A stretch of 64,000 nucleotides of DNA from Actinomarinicola tropica (lineage in GTDB: Bacteria; Actinomycetota; Acidimicrobiia; Acidimicrobiales; SKKL01): assembly GCF_009650215.1 (NCBI RefSeq), contig NZ_CP045851.1:1403189-1467188 (forward strand), read 5' to 3'. Below the pieces are notes generated by a model, which was not told the DNA's origin, made no database searches, and saw only the letters and a list, made by a program, of their open reading frames with translations. The translations under genes and the position numbers were made by a program. Positions 53,768 to 62,807 of this stretch are shown here, in pieces (position 1 is the first letter of the stretch; every line of letters begins with the position of its first letter).

Positions 53768-54184
53768 TCAGCCCTCCGAGGGGTCGAGCCGCAGCGACGC
53801 CGAGTTCATGCAGTAGCGCTCGCCCGTCGGCTGCGGACCGTCGGGGAACACGTGGCCGAGGTGCGAGCCGCAGCGGGCGCAGAGGGCCTCGGTGCGGACC
53901 ATGCCGTGGCTGCGGTCCTCCTGCAGGGTGACCCGCTCCGGCGAGATCGGCTCCCAGAAGCTCGGCCAGCCGCTGCCGGAGTCGTACTTGGTGTCCGAGC
54001 GGAACAGCTCGAGGTCGCACACGAGGCACCGGTAGATCCCCGGTTCCTTCGAGTCGACGTAGGCGCCGGTGAAGGCCCGTTCGGTGCCCGCCCGGCGGGT
54101 GATCTCGAACTGCTCGGGGGTGAGGCGAGCACGCAGCTCGTCCTCGTCGACCTCGATGGGGGAGATGCCGGTGCCGTCGCTCAT
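53768..54184 (-). CDS. msrB: Peptide-methionine (R)-S-oxide reductase
   Basis: 138 residues; repairs oxidised methionine. Zinc cysteines in CLVCD and CARCGSHLGHVFPDG; SGSGWPSFWEPI; catalytic Cys in RYCMNSASLRLD. Normal family length. Divergent from the recQ-like gene by 80 bases. The thioredoxin-type partner is not nearby. Confidence 0.96.
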   Translation of the reverse strand: MSDGTGISPIEVDEDELRARLTPEQFEITRRAGTERAFTGAYVDSKEPGIYRCLVCDLELFRSDTKYDSGSGWPSFWEPISPERVTLQEDRSHGMVRTEALCARCGSHLGHVFPDGPQPTGERYCMNSASLRLDPSEG

Positions 54185-54264
54185 GGCCCCATCGTCGCAG
54201 GGTGCGGCCCGGACGCCAACGTCGGGCGGGCTCGGACGTCACACCCGGGTGGGACCATGGTGAG

Positions 54265-56367
54265 ATGACCCCGTCGGCGCCACCTCCCGCCCCGTCCGAC
54301 GAGCTGACGGCCGCGGCCGGCGACGTGCTCGCGGCCCTCGCCGGGCCCGACGCCGTCCTGCGGCCCGACCAGCTCGCGGCGATCGACGCGCTGGCCACCC
54401 GGCGCGAGCGCGTGCTCCTGGTGCAGGCCACCGGGTGGGGGAAGTCCGCGGTCTACTGGATCGCCACCCAGCTGATCCGCCGGGCCGGCGGAGGCCCCAC
54501 CTTGGTCGTGTCGCCGCTGCTCGCGCTCATGCGCAACCAGGTGGCGGCCGCCGAGCGCGCCGGCATCCGAGCCGCCACGATCAACTCGGCGAACCTCGAC
54601 GACTGGCACGACGTCGAGGCCCGCATCCGCGCCGACGAGGTCGACGTCCTGCTCATCTCACCGGAGCGGCTCAACAACCCCCGGTTCCGCGCCGACGTCC
54701 TGCCCGACCTCGCGGCCACCGTCGGTCTCCTCGTCGTCGACGAGGCGCACTGCATCTCGGACTGGGGCCACGACTTCCGGCCGGACTACCGGCGCATCGC
54801 CGACGTGCTCGCCGGCCTCGCGCCCGGGGTCCCGGTCCTCGCCGCGACCGCCACCGCCAACCGACGGGTCGAGGCCGACGTCGCCGGGCAGATCGGCGCC
54901 GAGACGCTCACGCTCCGTGGCTCGCTCGACCGGCCCACGCTGCACCTCGCCGTCGCCGAGGTGCCCGGGTCGGCGGCCCAGCTCGCCTGGCTGCACCGCT
55001 GGGTCGCGGAGCACCCCGGCCCGGGGCTCGTCTACTGCCTGTCCGTCTCGGAGGCCGAGCGCGTCGCGCTCCACCTCCAGCGCCAGGGCCTCGCGGCGGC
55101 GTCCTACACCGGGTCCACCCCGGCGCCCGAGCGCGAGCGGATCGAGGCCGATCTGGACACCGGCGCCCTGGCGTGCGTCGTCGCCACCTCCGCGCTGGGC
55201 ATGGGCTACGACAACCCGCACCTCTCCTACGTCGTCCACCTCGGCTCGCCGTCCTCGCCCATCGCCTACTACCAGCAGGTCGGCCGGGCCGGTCGGGGCC
55301 GGGTCGACGCCCACGTGGTGCTCGTGCCCACCGCGAGCGAGCGCGACATCTGGGCGTACTTCGACGCCACGGCGATGCCCCGTCGCCGCACCGTCGAGGA
55401 GGTCCTCGGCGTGCTCGAGCGCCACGGCCCGTGCACCGTCGCCGACCTCGAGGCGATGGTCAACCTGCGACGGGGACGCCTGGAGGCGCTGCTGAAGGTG
55501 CTCGATGTCGAGGGGGCGGTGGAGCGGTCCGGCTCGGCGTGGTCTCGCACCGAGGTGCCGTGGACCTACGACGAGGACCGCTACGCCCGGCTCGCCGCGG
55601 CCCGGCGGGCCGAGCAGGAGACGATGCGGGCGTACCAGCGCACCGAGGGCTGCCGCCTGCGGTTCCTCCGCGAGCAGCTGGACGACCCCGGCGCCGAGGA
55701 CTGCGGGCGGTGCGACAACTGCGCCGGTCGGCCGGTCGACACCGAGGTCGAGCAGGAGGCGGTCGCCGTCGCCGAGCGGGACCTGCGCTCGGCGGTGGTC
55801 GTGCTCGAGCCTCGGAAGCAGTGGCCGCGTGGCCTCGAGGGTCGGCGCGGCAACATCCGCCCCGAGATGCGGGCCGAGGAGGGCCGGGCGCTCGCGCTCG
55901 GCTCCGACCCCGGCTGGTCGGAGGTCCTCGGTCCGCTGTTCGCGGCGCCCGACGCCGCCCCCGACGACGACCTGCTCCGCGGCGTCGCCGCAGCGTTGAA
56001 GGCCTGGCCGTGGGGGCGTCGTCCCGAGTGGGTCACCTGGATCCCGTCGCGCACCCGTCCGCTCCTCGTGGCGGGGCTGGCGTCGCGCCTGGCCGAGGTC
56101 GGGCGGATGGAGCTGGTCGACGCGGTGCGGCGCGTGCGGCCCGACGCCCCTCCCCAGGCCGAGATGGACAACTCGGTCACCCAGGCCGCCAACGTGCTCG
56201 ACGCCTTCGAGATCGGGCGGACCGACGGGGGAGCGCTGCCGCCGGGACCGGGGCTCGTCGTCGACGACGCGCTGCGCTCGGGGTGGACGATGGCCGTCGT
56301 CGCCGCCGGCCTCCGCGAGGCCGGCGCAGGGCTCGTCCTGCCCTTCGTCCTGTGGCGCCGCCTCTAG
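54265..56367 (+). CDS. recQ: RecQ-like helicase with C-terminal phosphoribosyltransferase-like domain
   Basis: 700 residues. Helicase motifs: QATGWGKSAVYW (Walker A with Trp where most RecQ have Gly; Lys60), SPLLALMRNQV, DEAH at 159, DWGHDFRPDYRRI, AATATA and YYQQVGRAGRGR. Zinc cysteines at 463, 480, 483 and 486. No HRDC domain; instead residues about 530-700 look like a ComF-type phosphoribosyltransferase, with the PRPP-loop-like LVVDDALRSGWT near 665-676. ATG 54265. The stop lies next to the recA promoter hairpin. Confidence 0.88.
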   Translation: MTPSAPPPAPSDELTAAAGDVLAALAGPDAVLRPDQLAAIDALATRRERVLLVQATGWGKSAVYWIATQLIRRAGGGPTLVVSPLLALMRNQVAAAERAGIRAATINSANLDDWHDVEARIRADEVDVLLISPERLNNPRFRADVLPDLAATVGLLVVDEAHCISDWGHDFRPDYRRIADVLAGLAPGVPVLAATATANRRVEADVAGQIGAETLTLRGSLDRPTLHLAVAEVPGSAAQLAWLHRWVAEHPGPGLVYCLSVSEAERVALHLQRQGLAAASYTGSTPAPERERIEADLDTGALACVVATSALGMGYDNPHLSYVVHLGSPSSPIAYYQQVGRAGRGRVDAHVVLVPTASERDIWAYFDATAMPRRRTVEEVLGVLERHGPCTVADLEAMVNLRRGRLEALLKVLDVEGAVERSGSAWSRTEVPWTYDEDRYARLAAARRAEQETMRAYQRTEGCRLRFLREQLDDPGAEDCGRCDNCAGRPVDTEVEQEAVAVAERDLRSAVVVLEPRKQWPRGLEGRRGNIRPEMRAEEGRALALGSDPGWSEVLGPLFAAPDAAPDDDLLRGVAAALKAWPWGRRPEWVTWIPSRTRPLLVAGLASRLAEVGRMELVDAVRRVRPDAPPQAEMDNSVTQAANVLDAFEIGRTDGGALPPGPGLVVDDALRSGWTMAVVAAGLREAGAGLVLPFVLWRRL

Positions 56368-56407
56368 GAACGGGTGCTTGAATCGAACACCCGTTCGCAA
56401 TTACAGT
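56368..56407 (+). promoter_or_regulatory. recA promoter with LexA/SOS box and hairpin
   Basis: TTGAAT (-35, 56378-56383), an 18-base spacer and TACAGT (-10, 56402-56407). The spacer holds CGAACACCCGTTCG (56384-56397), a perfect GAAC-N4-GTTC palindrome matching the actinobacterial LexA box TCGAAC-N4-GTTCGA except for the last base. GAACGGGTG (56368-56376) also pairs with CACCCGTTC (56388-56396), a hairpin that could end recQ transcripts. Confidence 0.75.
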
Positions 56408-56464
56408 GACGTCGTTCCCGCGGCGCCGATGGGGGCGCCGGGTCCGCCCGCTCCCCGTCACTGT
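56403..56464 (+). promoter_or_regulatory. Structured recA 5' leader
   Basis: ACAGTGAC (56403-56410) and GTCACTGT (56457-56464) are perfect 8-bp arms around a GGCGCC/GGCGCC inner hairpin. The first arm overlaps the -10, so only part would be transcribed. The leader from the expected start to the GTG is about 140 bases, long for this genome. No function assigned. Confidence 0.35.
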
Positions 56465-56556
56465 CACACCCCCTCCGTAGGGTTCACTCATCGGGCCAGC
56501 CACACGGTGCGGCCCCACCTGGACGACGAGAACGAACGACAACGGGAGAAGAACCG

Positions 56557-57612
56557 GTGGAGCGAGACAAGGCACTGGCCATGGCCCTCGGCCAGATCGA
56601 GAAGCAGTACGGCAAGGGCTCGGTCATGAAGATGGGCGAGAAGGGGACGATGGCCATCGAGGCCATCTCGACCGGCTCGATCGCCCTCGACGTGGCGCTC
56701 GGCGTCGGGGGCCTGCCCCGTGGCCGCGTCACCGAGATCTACGGCCCGGAGTCCTCGGGCAAGTCCACCCTCGCCATGCACGTCGTGGCCGAGGCCCAGC
56801 GCAACGGCGGCATCTGCGCCTACATCGACGCCGAGCACGCCATGGACCCGACCTACGCCGCCCGCATCGGCGTCGACGTCGACGAGCTCCTCATCTCCCA
56901 GCCCGACACCGGGGAGCAGGCGCTCGAGATCGCCGACATGCTCGTGCGCTCCGGTGCGCTCGACGTCGTGGTCATCGACTCGGTGGCCGCCCTCACGCCC
57001 CGGGCGGAGATCGAGGGCGAGATGGGCGACAGCCACGTGGGCCTCCAGGCCCGCCTGATGTCCCAGGCGCTGCGCAAGCTCACCGCCAACCTCAACAAGA
57101 CCCACACCATCTGCATCTTCATCAACCAGCTGCGGGAGAAGATCGGCGTCATGTTCGGGTCGCCGGAGACCACCCCCGGCGGTCGGGCGTTGAAGTTCTA
57201 CTCCTCGGTCCGCATCGACATCCGCCGCATCGAGTCGATCAAGGACGGCGTCGAGGTGGTGGGCAACCGCACCCGCACCAAGATCGTGAAGAACAAGGTG
57301 GCGCCGCCGTTCAAGCAGGCCGAGTTCGACATCATGTACGGCCAGGGGATCAGCCGGGAGGGCTCGGTGCTCGACCTCGGGGTGGACCTCGGCATCATCA
57401 AGAAGTCGGGCGCCTGGTACACCTACGACGGCGAGCAGCTGGGCCAGGGGCGGGAGAACGCCAAGGGCTTCCTCCACGACAACCCCGAGATCATGGTCGA
57501 GGTGTCCGAGCGGGTCCGGGCCCAGGTCGGCATCGGCCAGAAGGACGCCGAGTCCGACGCCGCCGACGTCATGACCGACGCCGACGACGAGCCCATCACG
57601 CTCGAGGACTGA
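56557..57612 (+). CDS. recA: Recombinase RecA
   Basis: 351 residues; strand exchange and LexA co-protease. Walker [13 protein letters not shown]-type motif region [20 protein letters not shown]1/L2 regions with [16 protein letters not shown] and [20 protein letters not shown], and the KVVKNK-type [10 protein letters not shown] region. Acidic C-terminal tail. GTG 56557 preceded by GGGAGAA. recX, often next, is absent; a GH43-SLH gene follows after two hairpins. Confidence 0.97.
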   Translation: MERDKALAMALGQIEKQYGKGSVMKMGEKGTMAIEAISTGSIALDVALGVGGLPRGRVTEIYGPESSGKSTLAMHVVAEAQRNGGICAYIDAEHAMDPTYAARIGVDVDELLISQPDTGEQALEIADMLVRSGALDVVVIDSVAALTPRAEIEGEMGDSHVGLQARLMSQALRKLTANLNKTHTICIFINQLREKIGVMFGSPETTPGGRALKFYSSVRIDIRRIESIKDGVEVVGNRTRTKIVKNKVAPPFKQAEFDIMYGQGISREGSVLDLGVDLGIIKKSGAWYTYDGEQLGQGRENAKGFLHDNPEIMVEVSERVRAQVGIGQKDAESDAADVMTDADDEPITLED

Positions 57613-57669
57613 TCCACGACGGGCCCACCCGTCACCGTCGCCCCTGCCGTCCGGGTCAGGGGTGTGCCG

Positions 57670-57728
57670 CCGCCGACCGCGTGGACGCCCACCGGTCGGC
57701 GGTGCCGCGTCCCACCCGCCGGGGTGGG
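57670..57728 (+). terminator. Two hairpins after recA
   Basis: Hairpin 1: CCGCCGACCG (57670-57679) with 57693-57702, extended by GTGG/CCAC (57681-57684 with 57689-57692) past one bulged base. Hairpin 2: CCCACCC (57711-57717) with GGGTGGG (57722-57728). They lie 58 and 99 bases after the recA stop, with no T-run. Confidence 0.55.
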
Positions 57729-57848
57729 TGGGATCGCGCCGGCCCGCCGCCACACTGATGGTCGACGGATCGTGCTCGGGCGACCGCGTGGCGTGCCACC
57801 GGAGAGCCGCATCCCACGGTGAGATCGACACGGAGGATCGACGGCACG

Positions 57849-59510
57849 ATGCGCCGCGACGGCACGACACCCCGACGGGCACCGGCCCGCACGGCCCTGG
57901 CGGCGGCGCTCGCCCTGGCCCTGCTGGCTGCGCTCGCCCCCTCGGCGGCCTCGTACCCCGGGGCCCCGTGGTTCCGCCCCGGTGTGCCCTACGACGACAA
58001 CTTCCCCGATCCCAACATCGTCGTCCACAACGGCCGGTACTACGCGTACGGCACCTCGACCGGCGGTGCCTACCTGCCGGTGATGGTCTCCGACGACCTG
58101 CGCACCTGGGTGCCGCGGCCCGCCTACGACCCCGGTGTCCCCGGCATCGACGACCCGTACTTCAACGACGCCCTCCCGCAGCCCGCCGCGTGGGCCGCCG
58201 ATCGGCCGGGCGCCGGGCGGATGAGCAAGGAGGTCTGGGCGCCGGGGGTGGCCCGGATCAACGGGCGCTTCGTCGCGTTCTACGCCGTGCGCGAGCGGCT
58301 CGACCGGGACCGCTTCTGCATCTCGGTGGCGACGTCGAGCTCGCCCATCGGCCCCTTCGTCGACAACACGAGCGGCCCGCTCGTGTGCGACGCCGACCCG
58401 AACGGGTCCAACGACCCCTTCCCCTTCGTCGATCCCGCCACCGGCGCCGCCTACCTGATCTGGAAGAGCGAGGGCATCCCCGGCTCGACCCCCACCCGGA
58501 TCTGGTCCCGCCAGCTGAACGGCCAGGGCACGGGCTTCGCCGCCGGCAGCCAGCGCCACCTCCTGCTGCAGACCGACCGGGCGTGGGAGGGCAACGTGAT
58601 CGAGAACCCGTCGATGGTGCGCCACGCCGGCACCCTGCACCTCTTCTACTCGGCCAACGAGTGGCAGTCGGCGTACTACGCGATCGGCCACGCCACCTGC
58701 GCGAGCCCGCTCCACGGCTGCATCAAGAGGGGCTTCGACGGCATCGTCCACACGAGCGAGGGCGACCGCCTCGGTCCGGGCGGCCCGGCACCGTTCGTCG
58801 ACCTCCAGAACCGCCTGCGCCTCGGGTACCACGCCTGGAACGCGCCGTACACGAGCTACCCGGCGTACCCGCAGTGCCAGTCCGCCGGCACCTGCCGGTC
58901 GCAGGGGCAACGGCGCCTGTACGTCGACTTCGTGCTCGGCTCGGGCACCGACATCGGCATCGGCCGCACCAACTCGTTCTCCGACATCCCGCCCGGCGCC
59001 TTCTACACCGAGCCCGTGCGGTGGCTGAAGGCCCGGGGCATCACGACGGGTATCGGCGGCGGGCACCGGTTCGGCCCCGACCTCCCCGTCACACGGGGTG
59101 AGATGGCCACGTTCCTGTGGCGTCTGCGCGGCGAGCCGGGCACCGCGGCCGGGCAGCGGTTCGTCGACGTCCGGCCTGGCATCTTCTACGACCGGCCCGT
59201 GCGCTGGCTGGACGAGAACCGCATCACCACCGGACAGGGGGGCTCCAACCGCTTCGCGCCCGACGCGCCGGTCACCCGGGGCGAGATGGCGACGTTCCTG
59301 TGGCGACTGGCCGGGACGCCGGCGCCCTCCGGCGGGCAGCGCTTCGTCGACGTCCGGGTCGGAGCGTTCTACGACACCGCCATCCGGTGGCTCGCCCAGA
59401 CGGGGATCACGACCGGCGTCGGCGGCTCGAACCGCTTCGCCCCCGACGCCCGCGTCACCCGGGGCGAGATGGCGGCGTTCCTGCAGCGGTTCGACCAGCG
59501 GGGGCTGTGA
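57849..59510 (+). CDS. Secreted glycoside hydrolase family 43-like protein with three SLH domains
   Basis: 553 residues. Signal peptide with Arg-rich start and TALAAALALALLAALAPSAAS. The five-bladed GH43-like domain (about 45-375) has the catalytic-base motif FPDPNIVVHNGRYYAYGT, DPFPFVDPATG for the second Asp and VIENPSMVRHAGTLHLFYS for the Glu acid. Six cysteines suggest disulfides. Three SLH units follow (FSDIPPG, FVDVRPG, FVDVRVG; each with VTRGEMA), which usually anchor to cell-wall polymers. An alternative GTG start is 57819. Substrate likely an arabinan or xylan-type glycan, unproven. Confidence 0.85.
   Translation: MRRDGTTPRRAPARTALAAALALALLAALAPSAASYPGAPWFRPGVPYDDNFPDPNIVVHNGRYYAYGTSTGGAYLPVMVSDDLRTWVPRPAYDPGVPGIDDPYFNDALPQPAAWAADRPGAGRMSKEVWAPGVARINGRFVAFYAVRERLDRDRFCISVATSSSPIGPFVDNTSGPLVCDADPNGSNDPFPFVDPATGAAYLIWKSEGIPGSTPTRIWSRQLNGQGTGFAAGSQRHLLLQTDRAWEGNVIENPSMVRHAGTLHLFYSANEWQSAYYAIGHATCASPLHGCIKRGFDGIVHTSEGDRLGPGGPAPFVDLQNRLRLGYHAWNAPYTSYPAYPQCQSAGTCRSQGQRRLYVDFVLGSGTDIGIGRTNSFSDIPPGAFYTEPVRWLKARGITTGIGGGHRFGPDLPVTRGEMATFLWRLRGEPGTAAGQRFVDVRPGIFYDRPVRWLDENRITTGQGGSNRFAPDAPVTRGEMATFLWRLAGTPAPSGGQRFVDVRVGAFYDTAIRWLAQTGITTGVGGSNRFAPDARVTRGEMAAFLQRFDQRGL
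58977..59507 (+). repeat. Three tandem SLH-coding repeats, 183-base period
   Basis: Repeat starts (codon for the Phe of F-S/V-D) at 58977, 59160 and 59343, exactly 183 bases apart; the third is cut short by the stop. Shared peptide pattern: FxDVxxGxFYxxxxRWL, then ITTGxGGxxRF, then VTRGEMAxFL. Confidence 0.85.
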
Positions 59511-59547
59511 GTCCACACCGGTCGGCATGGGATACTCGCGCCTCGAC

Positions 59548-61032
59548 ATGGATCCGCACGACGGGCAGCCGACGCCGCGCACCTACGCGGTGACGACCTT
59601 CGGCTGCCAGATGAACGAGCACGACTCCGAGCGCATCGCCGGGCTCCTCGAGGCCGACGGGCTGGTGCCGGCCGCCTCGGAGGACACCGCCGACGTGGTC
59701 GTGCTCAACACCTGCTGCATCCGGGAGAACGCCGACAACAAGCTCTACGGCACGCTCGGGCACCTGAAGGCCGCCAAGGCCCGCCGGCCGGGCATGGAGA
59801 TCGTGGTCGGCGGGTGCCTGGCCCAGAAGGACCGCGATCTCATCCAGCAGCGGGCGCCGCACGTCGACGTCGTGCTCGGCACCCACAACGTGCACCGTGC
59901 GGTCGACCTCCTGCACGAGTCCCGTCGCTCCGGCCCCCTCACCGAGATCGTCGAGCAGACGCTCGACGACGCCGAGGCCTTCCCGTCGGCGCTGCCGGTG
60001 AAGCGCGAGGTCGACCACTCGGCCTGGGTCACCATCCAGATCGGGTGCGACAACAACTGCGCCTTCTGCATCGTCCCCGCCGTGCGGGGCCAGGAGGTCA
60101 GCCGCTCGTTCGGCGACCTGCTCGACGAGGTGCGGGCCCTGGCTGCCGACGGCGTCACCGAGGTGACCCTGCTCGGCCAGAACGTCAACAGCTACGGCCG
60201 GGACATCACCACCCGCCTGCGCGCCGCCGAGCCCTCGGTCGACGACGCCGTGCTCGCGGGCGAGATGTGGAGCGGCGACGACCGTCGGCGACCACGGCCC
60301 CTGTTCGCCGACCTCCTCCGCGCCGTCGGCGCCCTCGACGGGATCCGTCGCGTCCGCTACACGAGCCCGCACCCGAAGGACCTGCGGCCCGAGACCATCG
60401 CCGCCATGGCCGAGGTCGACGCGGTCTGCGAGCACCTGCACCTGCCGCTCCAGGCCGGCTCCGATCGGGTGCTCGCCGCCATGCACCGCGGCTACACCGC
60501 CGAGCGGTACCTGGAGAAGCTCGCGGCCGCCCGCGCCACGATCGACGACCTGGCGGTCACCACCGATCTCATCGTCGGGTTCCCCGGCGAGACCGAGGAC
60601 GACTTCGAGCAGACGCTCGAGGTCGTCGCCGCCGCCGAGTACGACTCGGCCTACACGTTCATCTTCTCGCCGCGCGAGGGCACGGAGGCGGCGGGGATGT
60701 CCGAGGCGTTCGTGCCCCACGACGTGGCGGTCGCCCGGTTCGACCGACTTCGCGCCGTCCTCGAGCGGTCGGGTGTGCGCAAGCACCGCGAGCGCATCGG
60801 CCGGGTGGAGGAGGTCGTCGTGGAGGGCCCGTCCAAGCGGGACCGCACGGTGCTCACCGGCCGCACCCGCCAGAACAAGCTCGTCCACTTCCCGTCGGCC
60901 GAGCCGCTCCGCATGGGAACCTACGCCCACGTGCTCGTCACCGACGCCGCGGCGCACCACCTGCGCGGCGAGCTGCGCGAGGTCCTGGCGCGCCCGACGC
61001 ACCGCACCCGCATCCCCGTCGTCGCCGGCTGA
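59548..61032 (+). CDS. miaB: tRNA-2-methylthio-N6-dimethylallyladenosine synthase MiaB
   Basis: 494 residues; radical SAM methylthiotransferase on i6A37. N-terminal cluster cysteines in TTFGCQMNEHDSER, LNTCCIRENADNK and GGCLAQKDRD; radical SAM motif CDNNCAFCIVPAVRG; TRAM domain with LTGRTRQNKLVHF. ATG 59548 is used; ATG 59527 is in frame. GATACT at 59531-59536 may be a -10. Heads the miaB-aph-miaA-dapF-hflX run. An insert of about 20 residues (SVDDAVLAGEMWSGDDRRR) lies in the barrel. Confidence 0.95.
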   Translation: MDPHDGQPTPRTYAVTTFGCQMNEHDSERIAGLLEADGLVPAASEDTADVVVLNTCCIRENADNKLYGTLGHLKAAKARRPGMEIVVGGCLAQKDRDLIQQRAPHVDVVLGTHNVHRAVDLLHESRRSGPLTEIVEQTLDDAEAFPSALPVKREVDHSAWVTIQIGCDNNCAFCIVPAVRGQEVSRSFGDLLDEVRALAADGVTEVTLLGQNVNSYGRDITTRLRAAEPSVDDAVLAGEMWSGDDRRRPRPLFADLLRAVGALDGIRRVRYTSPHPKDLRPETIAAMAEVDAVCEHLHLPLQAGSDRVLAAMHRGYTAERYLEKLAAARATIDDLAVTTDLIVGFPGETEDDFEQTLEVVAAAEYDSAYTFIFSPREGTEAAGMSEAFVPHDVAVARFDRLRAVLERSGVRKHRERIGRVEEVVVEGPSKRDRTVLTGRTRQNKLVHFPSAEPLRMGTYAHVLVTDAAAHHLRGELREVLARPTHRTRIPVVAG

Positions 61033-61035
61033 GCG

Positions 61036-61833
61036 GTGCGACCGGACCTCGACGCCCTGCCGTCGTCGCTGGCCGCGCTGCTCGACGGGGCGTCGCTCGC
61101 ACCCGTCAACGTCGGCCGCTCCGGCTCCGTCGTCGCCCGCGCCGTGCGCGACGGGCACGCCGACCTGTTCGTGAAGCTGGTCGACGAGGGTTCGGGTGCA
61201 CCGGTCCTCGGCCCCGAGATCGCCCGCCTCCAGTGGCTCCAGGGGCGCTGGCCCGTGCCCGAGCTCGTCGACCACGGCCGAGCCGACGGGGCGGAGTGGC
61301 TGGTGACCGTGGCCCTCGACGGCGTCGACGCCACCCGCTCACCGCTCGGCGCGGACCCGGAGGTTCTCGCACGGGCCCTCGGCACGGCCCTCCGCCACCT
61401 GCACGACGTGGGCCCGGTGGACGGGTGCCCGTTCGACGGGCGGACGGCGGCGCTCGTCGCCCACGCCCGGGCACGGGTCGCCGCCGGCCTCGTCGAGCCC
61501 TCCGACTTCCAACCGATCCACCAGGGGCTCAGCGCCGAGGAGCTGCTCGACCACGTCGTCGACCGCCAGCCCGAGGATCCGCCCGACCTGGTCCTCACCC
61601 ACGGCGACTTCTGCCTTCCCAACGTGGTGCTCGCCGGGGACCGGTTCGTCGGCGTGCTCGACTGCGGCCTGGTGGGCGTCGGCGACCGCTACCGCGACCT
61701 CGGGATCGGTGCCCGGAGCGTGGTGCAGAACCTCGGCCCGGGCGCGGTCGGACCGTTCTTCGACGCCTACGGGATCGAGTGGCCGGACCTGGCGCGCGTC
61801 GACGCCTTCGTCATGATCGACGAGCTCTTCTGA
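61036..61833 (+). CDS. APH(3')-like aminoglycoside phosphotransferase family kinase
   Basis: 265 residues. Catalytic loop LVLTHGDFCLPNVVL, the DFG-equivalent VLDCGLVGVGDRYRDLGIG and the C-terminal YGIEWPDLARVDAF match the APH(3') kinase pattern closely (HGDxCLPN, DCGxxGVxDRYxD). ATP-binding Lys in DLFVKLVDEG. GTG start three bases after the miaB stop and ten bases before miaA, so co-transcribed with tRNA-modification genes. Could phosphorylate kanamycin-like drugs or be a housekeeping small-molecule kinase; cannot be decided from sequence. Confidence 0.88.
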   Translation: MRPDLDALPSSLAALLDGASLAPVNVGRSGSVVARAVRDGHADLFVKLVDEGSGAPVLGPEIARLQWLQGRWPVPELVDHGRADGAEWLVTVALDGVDATRSPLGADPEVLARALGTALRHLHDVGPVDGCPFDGRTAALVAHARARVAAGLVEPSDFQPIHQGLSAEELLDHVVDRQPEDPPDLVLTHGDFCLPNVVLAGDRFVGVLDCGLVGVGDRYRDLGIGARSVVQNLGPGAVGPFFDAYGIEWPDLARVDAFVMIDELF

Positions 61834-61843
61834 GCGACGGACG

Positions 61844-62764
61844 ATGACGCGCCCGGTCGCGCTCGTCGGACCCACCGCCTCGGGCAAGTCGGCCCTGGCC
61901 CTCGCCCTGGCGCGCGTCCGCTCCGACGCCGAGCTCGTGTCGGTCGACTCGATGCAGGTCTACCGGGGGATGGACGTCGGTACGGCCACGCCGAGCGCCT
62001 CCGAGCGGGACGAGGTCCCGCACCACGGGCTCGACCTCATCGACCCCCACGAGGAGTTCACCGTCGCCGAGTTCCAGCGCCGCGTGCTCGCGGCGGTCGA
62101 CGACATCGAGGCCCGTGGTCGACGGGCGCTCCTGGTGGGCGGCACGGGCCTCTACCTGCAGGCGGTGGTCGACGGGCTCGAGGTGCCGGGGCGCTACCCC
62201 GACGTCCGCGCCGGGCTCGACGCCGAACCCGACACCGCGGCGCTCCACCGCCGGCTGTCGGAGCTCGACCCGCTGGCCGCCGCACGCATGGAGCCCACCA
62301 ACCGCCGTCGGGTCCTACGGGCCCTCGAGGTCACCATCGGCGGCGGGCGACCGTTCTCGTCGTACGGCCCCGGCCTCGACGCCTACCCGCCCAGCCGCTT
62401 CCGCCTCGTCGGGCTGCGCCTGCCCCGTCCGGTGCTCGACGAGCGGATCGCCGCCCGGTACGCGGCGCAGGTGGAGGCGGGGTTCGTCGAGGAGGTGCGG
62501 CGGGTGTGGGAGGACCCGCGTGGCGTCTCGCGCAGCGCCGCCCAGGCGCTCGGGTACAAGGAGCTGGCCGACCACCTCGCCGGGCGCTGCACACTCGAGG
62601 AGGCGCTCGAGCTGGCCGTGCGGCGCACCCGCCGGTTCGCCCGTCGCCAGGAGCGGTGGTTCCGCCGTGATCCTCGGATCACCTGGCTCGAGCCACCGCC
62701 GCCCGACCACGATGCGCGGGCCGTGCTGGACGAGCTGCTCGCCATCTGGGACGAGCCCGGCTGA
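61844..62764 (+). CDS. miaA: tRNA dimethylallyltransferase MiaA
   Basis: 306 residues; adds the isopentenyl group to A37, the substrate for MiaB. P-loop VGPTASGKSALAL; ELVSVDSMQVYRGMDVGTA; GGTGLYLQAVVDGL; RRVLRALEV; and the C-terminal RFARRQERWFRRDPRITWL. It uses DMAPP, a product of the MEP pathway whose genes open this window. Usual length. Confidence 0.96.
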   Translation: MTRPVALVGPTASGKSALALALARVRSDAELVSVDSMQVYRGMDVGTATPSASERDEVPHHGLDLIDPHEEFTVAEFQRRVLAAVDDIEARGRRALLVGGTGLYLQAVVDGLEVPGRYPDVRAGLDAEPDTAALHRRLSELDPLAAARMEPTNRRRVLRALEVTIGGGRPFSSYGPGLDAYPPSRFRLVGLRLPRPVLDERIAARYAAQVEAGFVEEVRRVWEDPRGVSRSAAQALGYKELADHLAGRCTLEEALELAVRRTRRFARRQERWFRRDPRITWLEPPPPDHDARAVLDELLAIWDEPG

Positions 62765-62807
62765 AACGGTGGTGGTTCGGCGATCGACCGGCGAGACTGG
62801 CGGTCAC

